Of a DNA stretch of 64,000 nucleotides, positions 56,174 through 64,000 are shown one piece after another. The stretch is taken from assembly GCF_947172395.1 (NCBI RefSeq), contig NC_069086.1:3876501-3940500 (forward strand). Direction: 5' to 3'. Position 1 is the stretch's first letter. Every line of letters starts with the position of its first letter. Source of the stretch: Bicyclus anynana (taxonomy: Eukaryota > Arthropoda > Insecta > Lepidoptera > Nymphalidae). Below the pieces are notes generated by a model, which saw only the letters and a list, made by a program, of their open reading frames with translations, had not been told where the DNA came from and searched no databases. Made by a program: the position numbers and the translations under genes.

Positions 56174-56373
56174 TCTATACTAATATTATAAAACTGAAGA
56201 GTTTGTTTGTTTGTTTGATTGAACGCGCTAATCTCAGGAACTACTGGGCAGATTTGAAAAATTCTTTCAGTGTTAGATAGCCCATTTATCGAGGAAGGCT
56301 ATAGGCTATATATTATTCCCGTATTACTACGGGAACGTGAACCACGCGGGTGAAACCGCGCGGCGTCAGCTAG
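56174..56373 (+). mobile_element. Helitron-like element, 200 bp, intact ends
   Basis: A|TCTATACTAATATTATAAA at the left, GTGAAACCGCGCGGCGTC then AGCTAG|T at the right. It is flanked by A and T as expected of Helitron insertion between A and T. It sits between the two copies of a duplicated LINE fragment. It is the cleanest member of the family in the window. Confidence 0.88.
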
Positions 56374-56389
56374 TATATGATATATTCTC

Positions 56390-56594
56390 AGAAATATACG
56401 CCTTGGCATTTCCCTTCTAACATTTCCATTCTCCTTCGCCTTGTAAATCCCCTTTGTTAGCCTCTTAGAGGATGAATGAAACATCCTCTCTACATGCCCA
56501 AGCCATCTAAGCATACGTTTCTCGACTTTGGTCACTAAACCTTACACTATTTCTTACTCTCAGTAATACTCTAGTCACACTCCTTAACGCTCTG
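56390..56594 (-). mobile_element. LINE RT C-terminus fragment, copy b
   Basis: Direct repeat of 55967-56171 with about a dozen differences. Frame MTKVEKRMLRWLGHVERM and KENGNVRREMPRRIF. Ends about 50 bp from the PPIE stop codon. Confidence 0.75.
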
Positions 56595-56645
56595 ATCTCC
56601 ATTATAACAGGTCAGGTAAATAAAAGCTCCCACAGTATAGACAAT

Positions 56646-56790
56646 TCATTGTAATTCTCCGCAATTGCTTATAACAACTTTGGCCGACGTCTTACCGCTC
56701 TTGCTGCCGTATTGCGCCACCTTCTTCAGCACGTCCAGACCGGAGATGACGTGCCCAAACACCACGTGGTTCCCGTCCAACCACTCCGTC
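56646..56790 (-). CDS. PPIE: PPIE exon 5 (C-terminus of cyclophilin domain)
   Basis: Completes K258 and encodes TEWLDGNHVVFGHVISGLDV through SNCGELQ and a TGA stop. The acceptor is TTGCAG. This exon is richer in GC than its surroundings. It lies between a LINE fragment in intron 4 and another beginning about 50 bp past the stop. Confidence 0.95.
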
Positions 56791-59700
56791 CTGCAAACAA
56801 ACCCCCATATTATTAGGTACAACTAGCTGACCCTACAAATGTAACCCTCAAAAGGCTCGAAGTCACTCTGCAGGCGATGAAGCGAGCTATGCTTGGTGTT
56901 TCTCTGCGGAACCGAATCAGAAATGAGGAGACCCGCAGAAGAACCGAAGTTACTGACATAACTCAGCGAGTCGCCAAGCTGAAGTGGCAATAGGGCACAT
57001 AGTCCGAAGAGCCGATGGACGTTGAAGTCACAAGGTGCTGGAATGGCGACTCCGCACCGGAAAGCGCAGTGTTGGTCGAACCTGCCGTGGACTAGGTGGA
57101 CTAAGGCCATCAAGCAGGTTTCAGGGAGCCGCTGGATGCTGGCGGCTCAAGACAGTGTTGTTTGGAAGTCCATGCATCCTGCATGGACGTCCATCGGCTG
57201 TTAATGATGATGACATAAATGTCTATTATACAAAAACAAAGCAGTGATAGTCCTGTGGATATGACCTATGATTAGGTTCGAATCCGGTCAGGGGCATGTA
57301 CCTCCCAACTTTAGTTATTTGCAGTTTAAGAAATTAAATATCAGGTGCCACAGACAGTGAAAGAAGAACATCGAAAACCGGCATACTTGAAAGTTTTCTT
57401 AATTCTCTGTCTAACAATCCGCATTGGGCTAGTGTGGTGGACTATTATATTAACCTAACCCCTCCCATTCAAAGAAGAGACTCGTGCTCTACAGTGAGCC
57501 AAATATGGGTTGTTAATGATGATACAATAACCCTTCTTGAGTCGGGTAAAAACACTAAAATCGCGATATACAAAATGGTGGGCTAAAATGCGGGGTTTCC
57601 CCACGTAAATCCCGGTCCCGGAGGATTTCCGGGAGTGACCAGTGAAAGCCTCATTAAAATCGGTTCGGGTGTTTCAGAGATTATCCCCGATGGACAAACA
57701 GATGACTATTTTAAAAAGCTGTATGTATATGGTGCGAGTTACGATTTGTAATGGGGCGATGCGTGCTGCCATCTACAGGCATAGGGAAACAGCCTTTGTT
57801 ATTTTAAACTACCAGTAGATGGCGTTCTTAGAGAACTTTGCACTCCCTTTTTGTACACTTAATTAACCTGTGGCGATGCAGTCATGCCTGAGGCTCACAG
57901 ATGGCGCTGTTTTTTGACTTTTAACCAACTTCAAAAAAAGGATGAGGTTCTCAATTCATTCAATCTTATTTTTAATTTAAAAAAAAATCAGTCATGTAGT
58001 GTATGAATGATATGTTTTTGAAACTCACTTAGCAGTACACAAAAAGAACTGTGATCCATTTGTATTGGGTCCCGAGTTGGCCATACTGAGTATACCAGGC
58101 CCCGTGTGTTTCAAAGTGAAGTTCTCGTCTTCAAACTTGCGTCCGTATATGGATTTACCGCCCGTTCCGTTATGGTTTGTAAAGTCTCCCCCTTGACACA
58201 TCTGATTTTAGTTAAGGTTGAATTATGAAAACAATTTTCTACTGACAAAAACCACAAACCCCAATATTCCGCTAAGGGGCCGACGCCAAGGTTATTTATA
58301 CATATAACCGTCACACATTTGTAAATGTGTGGGTGTTATCGAAACAGTGTGTCATTGTGACATTTTAAAAAACTTATGAATCACAACAAATCCTGTGGCA
58401 ACCATGAAATGACGGTGCCATTGGAGACTAACATTAACATTGACATTGACAACTAAAAGACCACAGTGTAAAAGTGACCATATAAATGAACTAACTAAAA
58501 ATGGCTAGGTGGTTAGTTTGTATGCCATAAAAGTGCAAAGATGATTACCAGCACAATCTCTATAACTTACTTAGCGACTTAACCCTACACCCATTGTTCA
58601 CGAGTCCAGGGCTCTGCTCAGTGTTTTTATCTTTGCCACACAATGGACCTGGCACTTGCACTGTGAATCCATGGAATGGAATATTCTTCTCACTCTACTA
58701 GTTAGTAGTAAATAGGATATAATTATTATAAAAGGATACAAAATCTGGTATAATCCTGTGAAAACTGCTGCCCTGATAGCCAAAACCCTTTTCATGTGTG
58801 CACAATGCTCTGAAGTTTTCTGCAGTTTTGGGCACAATGTCTGCTCTCAGCATCATGATGACTCGGCCAATTTCTTGCTTACCCACTGCTATATCGAAAT
58901 ACACTTGTGGATTGCGCTTTTCCTTTGGTTTTGATGTTGTTTCCTGAAATTGAAATGAAACAAAACTGAGAATATGACATAATATAATGAATGTTTAAAA
59001 TATTATGTAATTTTTAAACATGTTAATTATGATTAATATTACTAAACATTGAGCCCTAAATGTATTAAGATTACATTATTAATAATTATTAAATTATTGC
59101 ATGTAAGCTTATAATTTCAGAATGGAATAATATCAATGAAATGTTATAGTGTTGGAATTAAGTAAGGAGGTTTTTTAGTTTGGATTGTGCCACATTACAT
59201 GAACCAGCTCATGCCTAAGAGCCCCATACAGGTTTGAAACTAGTCTGGCATACTCCAATGTTGTATCACATGAGTTTTCAGTGTTTCATTATAAATTTAA
59301 TATAGACTTTTCAGTGTTTAATTCAAAGTTTAATTTTTGATAAAAACAAATAACTTTGTGCATTTTTATTTATTTGTATACTTACAGTTTCTGTGTCAGT
59401 TGTTTCTTTAGTACTGTTTTCATTTCCTTCTTTGTTTATATTTAACGTCTCGCCCGCATGTTTCTGCAACCAGCTGTCTTCAGACCACACAGGTCTTGTA
59501 GAGCCTTCTTTTATTCTCTGTGGTGCGGCAACATTCACTCTTATTGTCCTACCAAAGAGTTCTGAGTCATTCTGAAATGATACAATCAGTCAAACAATAA
59601 ACTTTTTTGATGTTTGCAGTTGATAACTCTCAACGCTATTTCAAAGATTTATTTATACTATTATTACATTGAGATATTATAAAGGGTAAAATTTTTGGGA

Positions 59701-60453
59701 GTTTTGGTTCCTTAAGTAGACTGAACTACATTAATAAACATATTGCATAATATTTGAATCTCTATATTTAGTTCCTAGTCAGTCACTACTTAATGCATAT
59801 TATAGCTAAGTTCTGGTAATAGAATGTTGCTTAAATAACTAAAAATCTAATCTATGTATTTTAATGAATAGCCGAAGTTTTAAGCCTAGTGTTAAATTAA
59901 ATTAAATGGGTGAACTTTTACATGGAAATGGCTATACATTATCATTATTATTAGCTGATAGACGTCCACAGATGGACATAGGACTTAATAATTCTTATTT
60001 TATTTATTAATTCTCATTCTTAGACTTGAGGACTTCTAAAAAGAAGTTTTGTTTTTTTAAGCAAAAGTATCAGGTCAAGTATTTGTAGGTATCATTGATT
60101 GACAGACTCGACAGACTATTACTACCTTGTAAAAGCAACTTGTACTTGATATATATCGATAAAACTTACAAAAAGCTTTAGTTCGAACTTCAAAGCTATA
60201 TAGGTTCACTAGACATTTATTTTGAATAAGTTTTCAGTCATACCATGTTATCAATCGCAGCTGCAGCATCTTCGGCATTTTCAAACTCTATAAACGCGAA
60301 GCCTCTGTGCTTCTCAGTCTCATAATCAAGCGGTATCTGAACATCTACTAGATCTCCGAAAGGAACGAAAGCCGCATTCAGGACTTTCTCGTCAACCTCC
60401 TCGGCTAGGCCGCCTACATATATTGTGCGTTTTGAGTTAGGTTTACTAGCCAT
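56646..60453 (-). CDS. PPIE: Peptidyl-prolyl cis-trans isomerase E (cyclophilin-33), 5 exons
   Basis: Nuclear cyclophilin that catalyses proline cis-trans isomerisation and binds RNA. Family members act in the spliceosome and in chromatin regulation (known for the family). Exons on the minus strand are 60453-60244, 59571-59386, 58943-58740, 58201-58029 and 56790-56646. Joined, they give 305 residues, close to the family's usual ~300. The RRM spans residues ~8-87, with RNP2 IYVGGL (11-16) and RNP1 KHRGFAFIEF (48-57). An acidic and polar linker follows (~88-143), then the cyclophilin domain (~144-305). Active-site residues matching cyclophilin A are present: R195, F200, M201, Q203, A241, F253, W261, L262 and H266, in FHRIIPDFMCQGGDF and WLDGNHVVFG. 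All introns are GT-AG. The start ATG has a good context (AACATGG) and begins the conserved N-terminus. The gene ends CGELQ-stop. I found no clear AATAAA just downstream, so the 3' end is undefined. Confidence 0.97.
56855..57218 (+). mobile_element. RTE-like LINE remnant in PPIE intron 4
   Basis: Plus strand, antisense to PPIE. Codes in shifting frames for ERAMLGVSLRNRIRNEE-like, RVAKLKWQ-like and LDGRPSAV-like words; DNA words include GAAGCGAGCTATGCTTGGTG, AGCTGAAGTGGCAATAGGGC and CGGAAAGCGCAGTGTTGGTC. Tail GTTAATGATGATGAC. Starts ~65 bp inside the intron from exon 5. Confidence 0.87.
57245..57528 (+). mobile_element. SINE family A in PPIE intron 4
   Basis: Plus strand, antisense to PPIE. 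Head GTGATAGTCCTGTGGATATG, B box GGTTCGAATCC, full but diverged body, tail GTTGTTAATGATGATAC. Lies 27 bp after the LINE tail. Confidence 0.88.
57530..58028. other. PPIE intron 4, remainder
   Basis: A C/G-rich patch (57590-57640: CGGGGTTTCCCCACG, CCCGGTCCCGGAGGATTTCC) and ATCGGTTCGGGTGTTTCAGA suggest a worn Helitron-like or similar repeat. CAGTAGATGGCG and CAGATGGCGCTG words follow. Confidence 0.4.
58029..58201 (-). CDS. PPIE: PPIE exon 4 (cyclophilin active-site core)
   Basis: Encodes residues 201-257 and two bases of codon 258: MCQGGDFTNHNGTGGKSIYG, then HTGPGILSMANSGPNTNGSQ and FFLCTAK. The acceptor is AATCAG, the donor GTGAGT. The exon ends in phase 2. Confidence 0.95.
58560..58620 (+). 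repeat. Fragment resembling repeat G in PPIE intron 3
   Basis: CTTAACCCTACACCCATTGT followed by TCACGAGTCCAGGGCTC matches the repeat G block (TTTAACCCTACACACAACG / TTCACAAGTGCGTGACTC) loosely. Confidence 0.4.
58740..58943 (-). CDS. PPIE: PPIE exon 3 (first half of cyclophilin domain)
   Basis: Encodes residues 133-200: NPQVYFDIAVG, TAENFRALCTHEKGFGYQG and FHRIIPDF, including the catalytic arginine R195. The donor is GTATCC, weaker than the others, but the frame and protein continue exactly into exon 4. Confidence 0.95.
59386..59571 (-). CDS. PPIE: PPIE exon 2 (end of RRM and linker)
   Basis: Encodes residues 71-132. It completes the last RRM strand (FGRTIRVNVAAP), then a linker rich in E, T, N and K. 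The acceptor is TTTCAG, the donor GTAAGT; both ends are phase 0. Confidence 0.95.
59938..59992 (-). mobile_element. RTE-like LINE extreme 3' end in PPIE intron 1
   Basis: TATCATTATTATTAGCTGAT then AGACGTCCACAGATGGACAT. Tail plus ~35 bp, in the same orientation as PPIE. Confidence 0.65.
60244..60453 (-). CDS. PPIE: PPIE exon 1 (most of the RRM)
   Basis: Encodes residues 1-70, including RNP2 and RNP1. It ends in phase 0 after ATG, with donor GTATGA. The start codon is the first in frame and gives the expected short N-terminal lead before the RRM. Confidence 0.96.
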
Positions 60454-61020
60454 GTTACTTATTTTTTAATATATATTACTCTTAAAATTTCTAGAAATCC
60501 TTGGTAATTTGCCGGCAAACTTGTCTTTGTATTTGTTTTGCAAGTTCTAACCTCTAAAGTCTGATTCTCGACTCGAAGTTTGATTTGGTTTGTTAATTGT
60601 TTGTTTGAGACTTGAGTGATGATTTGACAGTGACACAGACCACAGACAGGCAGGACAGACTGTCATAATGACAGCACTCAAAATGTCAGTGTCTATGTCT
60701 TTGATGCTTTTAGTTGACGGCTATCTTTAGTCTATGCTATAATCATTTATCCTCAGACCCTCAGACCAATTAAATATGGACTTATATCGCACCCAAATTG
60801 GCAAATTCACTGGGAGGTAAACTCACAAATCGAAAATATATTTTAACACCAAGAAATATATTCTGTGTCCTTTCACTACACACAACTATAAATTTGATTC
60901 GCAATACACACACTTATATTTTTTATACAGACTAACAAACACATCAAATATTCTCCTTACTCACAGCGAATACATGAGCGATGTTTTGGTGTTCCGACTG
61001 AAGAATTGATTATTTTGATA
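60454..61020 (-). promoter_or_regulatory. Presumed PPIE 5' UTR and promoter region
   Basis: Immediately upstream of the PPIE start. It contains no repeat I recognise, unlike most of the window. There is a short palindrome CTGTCATAATGACAG at 60659-60674. No clear TATA box at a fixed distance. The role is inferred only from position. Confidence 0.35.
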
Positions 61021-61038
61021 TTACGATGTAATTAAAAA

Positions 61039-61093
61039 ATTTGGAGCAACTTTTAACTCATATTAAAATTATGAGTTAAAAGTTGCTCCAAAT
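61039..61093. repeat. 55-bp perfect palindrome
   Basis: ATTTGGAGCAACTTTTAACT followed by CAT, mirrored by ATGAGTTAAAAGTTGCTCCAAAT around TATTAAAAT. About 590 bp upstream of the PPIE start. Confidence 0.9.
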
Positions 61094-61320
61094 GAAAAGT
61101 TACTTCTTCTTTTAGTAAGAAGTAGTAAGGTTTTTAGAGCTTTTATATCATATTTAAAAAAAAACCCCATCTAAATAAAATATAGCAATTATTCAAAATT
61201 TTAAAGTTATTAAATTACCAACAGATTTAATCGATCGAATTTATTTCGACAATTTCTTTTCAGGCATGATACGTTCAACAGACGCATCACGCCTCAAAAC
61301 AAATTAGGAACGATTAATAA

Positions 61321-61551
61321 TCCTACTAATATTATAAACGCGAAAATTTGTATGGATGTTTGTTACTCTTTATCGCCGCAACTACTGCAACTGCAACGAT
61401 TTGGCTGAAATTTGGAATGGAAATATATTTTACTCTGGATTAACACGTTTGCTACTTTTCATCCCGGAAAAATCCATGGCTACCGAGGGATTTGTGAAAA
61501 ACTAATTATAACGTAAAATTTCACGGGGACGAAGTCGCGGGCGTCCGCTAG
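61321..61551 (+). mobile_element. Helitron-like element, 231 bp, intact ends
   Basis: A|TCCTACTAATATTATAAACG; GTTACTCTTTATCGCCGCAA; TTTGGCTGAAATTTGGAATG; AAAATCCATGGCTACCGAGG; 3' GACGAAGTCGCGGGCGTC then CGCTAG|T. The same subfamily as 15224 and 34361, in the opposite orientation to 15224. Includes a CAACTACTGCAACTGCAACG internal duplication. Confidence 0.86.
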
Positions 61552-62054
61552 TTCTACTATAAATTATATCTCATTAATCAAATGGAAGCCTGTTACGCGG
61601 CTAATTTACTATGAAAATGATTTCCGTCTTATCTGTTCAGATTCCCCGATCCTCGATTTACTATCTAACGTCAATTTGCACTATCGTATCATATCGCATC
61701 TAGCTTACGGCAGATCTACCACTAATTATCTATACGGTGTTATATTTCAGGCATGGACATAATAAATTCAAGATTAACGGTTTATGATTAATTCAAGTTG
61801 TATTCAAACTTTCGCGGCTTCACATGCACTAATGTCCGGACGCTCAGAGATTGCGTTCTGACGGGTCGTGATCGAAGGGCACCGACATAGTTTTTCGTCT
61901 CATCACTACAAAGACAAACAGTTGCTATAACCTTGCAACAGCGCAATTCAACAACATTTAGGGGTAAAATTTTTAAAAATCTTGAATGATATTATTTTTA
62001 GTAGTATTTTTGGTAACCTACTACCATACCAGACTATATTTTACAAAATATGTA
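61552..62054. other. No gene seen
   Basis: Unassigned. Confidence 0.55.
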
Positions 62055-63275
62055 ACTTGAAAACAGGCCAAGTGCGTGTCGAGCGTCGCACAATGTAGGG
62101 TTCCGTAGATTAAATAAGCACTTTAAACCCTTCTGATTTAATTTTTGCAACTAAAAGTATTCTATAACATTCTTAGACCATGGTCTAAGATAACATTCTA
62201 TGTATTATGGCCTCAAATCGTGCCAAGTTTCATTTAAATTCATTAAGTAGTTTCATCGTGATGCCCGGTCAACATTAAATACGGAGAGACAGATAAAATT
62301 AAAAATAAAATGGCTGCAGTATCAATTAAATAATACCCTCCAAATAATATTTTCAAAATATTGTGATGTACAGAAGGTGACCTGTTACAGTTTTATTAAA
62401 AGTAAATGTAGATTTCATAACTAATTTTGGCTGCTGATAATGATGATGATGAACCTTTGAAGTAATTTCATCCTAGCAAATTATAGTTATGCACAGAAAA
62501 AAATTAATTGAAGCAAACGATCATTATAATCACTTAATTATCGTTAGTACGTTGCCTCTAGAATCTTATAATTGATAGGTAGCGAGCACGCAGTTAAGTG
62601 CGTACAGTCTTCTGCAATACGGATCGTATTCTAAGTTTCCGTTGGAACCTGAAATGTTATTATAAGCGTCCATTTTTTATCGATGACCGGTCCTTGTTTG
62701 ACTGCGATCTCCAATCTGCTGATGGTGAATGATGAGGCGGTATTGGAACGCAAGGTATACTCTATAGTGTATCTAGATAGAGAATAAAGATTCGAAATAG
62801 GATGAGTCCAGATAGGTCAGTTTCTTGTATTCCTTACTAGCCGGCACTTGAGAATACTATATAATATAGCTTATGACACTAAATATAAAATATAGCTTAA
62901 GACACTAACAAATAACGAGATTTCTAGTGGTAAAAGATAAAAGCCTTTTGAAGCCTCAACAGCTCAACGGTAAGAGCGGTCGGACTCATAACCGAGGGGT
63001 GGTGGTTCGATCCTCGCCCCGTTGATCTATTGTCGTACCCACTCCTAACACAGTCTTTCCCGACTAATTGGAGGGAAAAGAAAATGAAAAAGAAGAATTT
63101 TCCTAATTGGTACAGAAGATCCAGATATTACCCTCTACAACACCACAAACTTTTCTTTAAACATAAATTGGTAGGTTTATACACGATTTTTTATTTATAT
63201 TAATTACGACGATTATAAAAACAGACGGACACAACGAAACTATAAGGGTTTCTTGTGGACTACGGAACCCTAAAA
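62055..63275. repeat. Possible larger repeat with inverted ends, containing a SINE
   Basis: Left end AGGCCAAGTGCGTGTCGAGC and GTAGGGTTCCGTAG; right end ACAGACGGACACAACGAAAC and CTACGGAACCCTAA. TAGGGTTCCGTAG and CTACGGAACCCTA are inverted. These two end sequences are typical partners in a common lepidopteran repeat (from memory). The middle holds a family L-like segment (62110-62400), unassigned DNA and a SINE. Confidence 0.5.
62945..63085 (+). mobile_element. tRNA-derived SINE, fifth family
   Basis: Head CAACAGCTCAACGGTAAGAG (D-arm GCTC/GAGC intact), CGGACTCATAACCGAGG (a CAT anticodon-like position), B box GGTTCGATCCT. Then TATTGTCGTACCCACTCCTA, a body I associate with a lepidopteran SINE. 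T-stem pairing is poor and a body follows the tRNA part, so it is a SINE and not a tRNA gene. Confidence 0.68.
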
Positions 63276-63584
63276 ATCAATCCTGAAAGGTATTCTAGTA
63301 CACGAGAGGTAAAAAACTATTTATTTGCCGTGCGCAATACAAATTTTTATTTCACTATAGGTAGGTACTGCAAAGAAAATGCCAATTATATTTAATTTCA
63401 ATTTGGCAAAATGATCTTTGTAATAACTCTGTAGATATATTCGTATTATACATCCACCTCGAATTTTCAGTCATGTTTTATAATTGTTAATTTAACACAA
63501 AAATATACAAAGAAGAATATTTATTTATATTCATTCACATCATGTTATCGCCATATTCTTTTTTTCTGAAAGAAGAGCACGGTG

Positions 63585-63675
63585 TTACGAAGCCCGATCC
63601 AGGACTCGAATCTCAGACCTCGTGATCCAATACCACATAGGTTGTCCACTACACCAACGAGCAACGAGGCAGTCA
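63585..63675 (-). mobile_element. Possible tRNA-like SINE head
   Basis: Minus strand GCTCGTTGGTGTAGTGGACA (A-box-like) and GAGATTCGAGTCCTGGATCG (B-box-like). Similar to 31655-31760. Body not identified. Confidence 0.45.
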
Positions 63676-63794
63676 TGTTGCTTATTAATTGGTTACAATA
63701 AATAAATTAGAACAACAGTAAATAGTCGATTGACAATTCAATCTTCAGGCACTTGGATGGACGGCTTGCGGTATCTACGAGTAGATAAAAATTT

Positions 63795-64000
63795 TAATAA
63801 AAAAATTCAACCGACTTCCAACTCAAAAATTAACTTAAACTAAAAAGCAAAAAATAACATCTTGCCTATGTGCTACCTTCTGATCAGTTTGAAGGCGGTG
63901 CCAAGCCAGTGATGTTTTAATTAAACCCGTTTAAGCTACACAATTTATGTGCTTCTTTCAGAAACAGCTTTAATTAAAACACGACACTGGATTGGCACCG
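63795..64000 (+). repeat. Repeat with inverted ends, running off the window
   Basis: AAAATTCAACCGACTTCCAA as at 47140, then AAGGCGGTGCCAAGCCAGTG. The last 40 bp (CTTTAATTAAAACACGACAC, TGGATTGGCACCG) are an inverted version of 63895-63925 (CGGTGCCAAGCCAGTGATGT, TTTAATTAAA). The element is cut by the window edge. Confidence 0.6.

Noticed and set aside
58598..58837. Alternative PPIE exon reading on past the exon 3 donor
   Set aside because: The frame continuing past DF into intron 3 lacks the MCQGGDF sequence required next; exon 4 supplies it exactly.
62947..63022. tRNA gene with CAT anticodon
   Set aside because: D-arm and B box are present, but the anticodon and T stems pair poorly and a SINE-like body follows.

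Overview
The window looks like nuclear DNA of a lepidopteran insect (moth or butterfly). It is AT-rich and eukaryotic in gene structure: GT-AG introns, no operons, no bacterial signals. It is crowded with several tRNA-derived SINE families, short Helitron-like elements ending in CTAG, foldback MITEs and decayed non-LTR retrotransposon 3' ends, a mix characteristic of Lepidoptera. Assignment to Lepidoptera rests on recognising these repeat types; the species cannot be named from the sequence.

Only one protein-coding gene is convincing. On the minus strand, 60453 down to 56646, five exons encode a 305-residue peptidyl-prolyl cis-trans isomerase E (PPIE, cyclophilin-33), with an N-terminal RRM and a C-terminal cyclophilin domain. 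Reading frame, splice sites and all key catalytic residues are intact. Introns 1, 3 and 4 carry transposon debris, most heavily intron 4.

The other roughly 56 kb to the left (1-56.6 kb) is a gene-poor, transposon-dense region. The first 29 kb has scattered SINEs, LINE tails, MITEs and a 35-bp minisatellite (9.77-10.11 kb). From 29.7 to 41.2 kb the DNA is rearranged. A segment of about 3.7-4.2 kb is present twice in direct orientation (32972-36669 and 37048-41204), and the copies are nearly identical where compared. They are separated by a spacer that contains a long perfect palindrome and an inverted copy of sequence from 29.77-30.04 kb. From 41 to 56 kb there are more SINEs (one nested in another with a target-site duplication), MITEs and a duplicated LINE fragment with a Helitron between its two copies. 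Right of PPIE (60.5-64 kb) there are Helitron and SINE copies and a possible larger repeat with inverted ends.

I see no CRISPR, rRNA, canonical tRNA gene or autonomous transposase. The most interesting material is structural: the recent segmental duplication with its palindromic junction, the nested insertions, and two or three repeat families with several copies here that I could not classify. I found no new multi-gene biological system.
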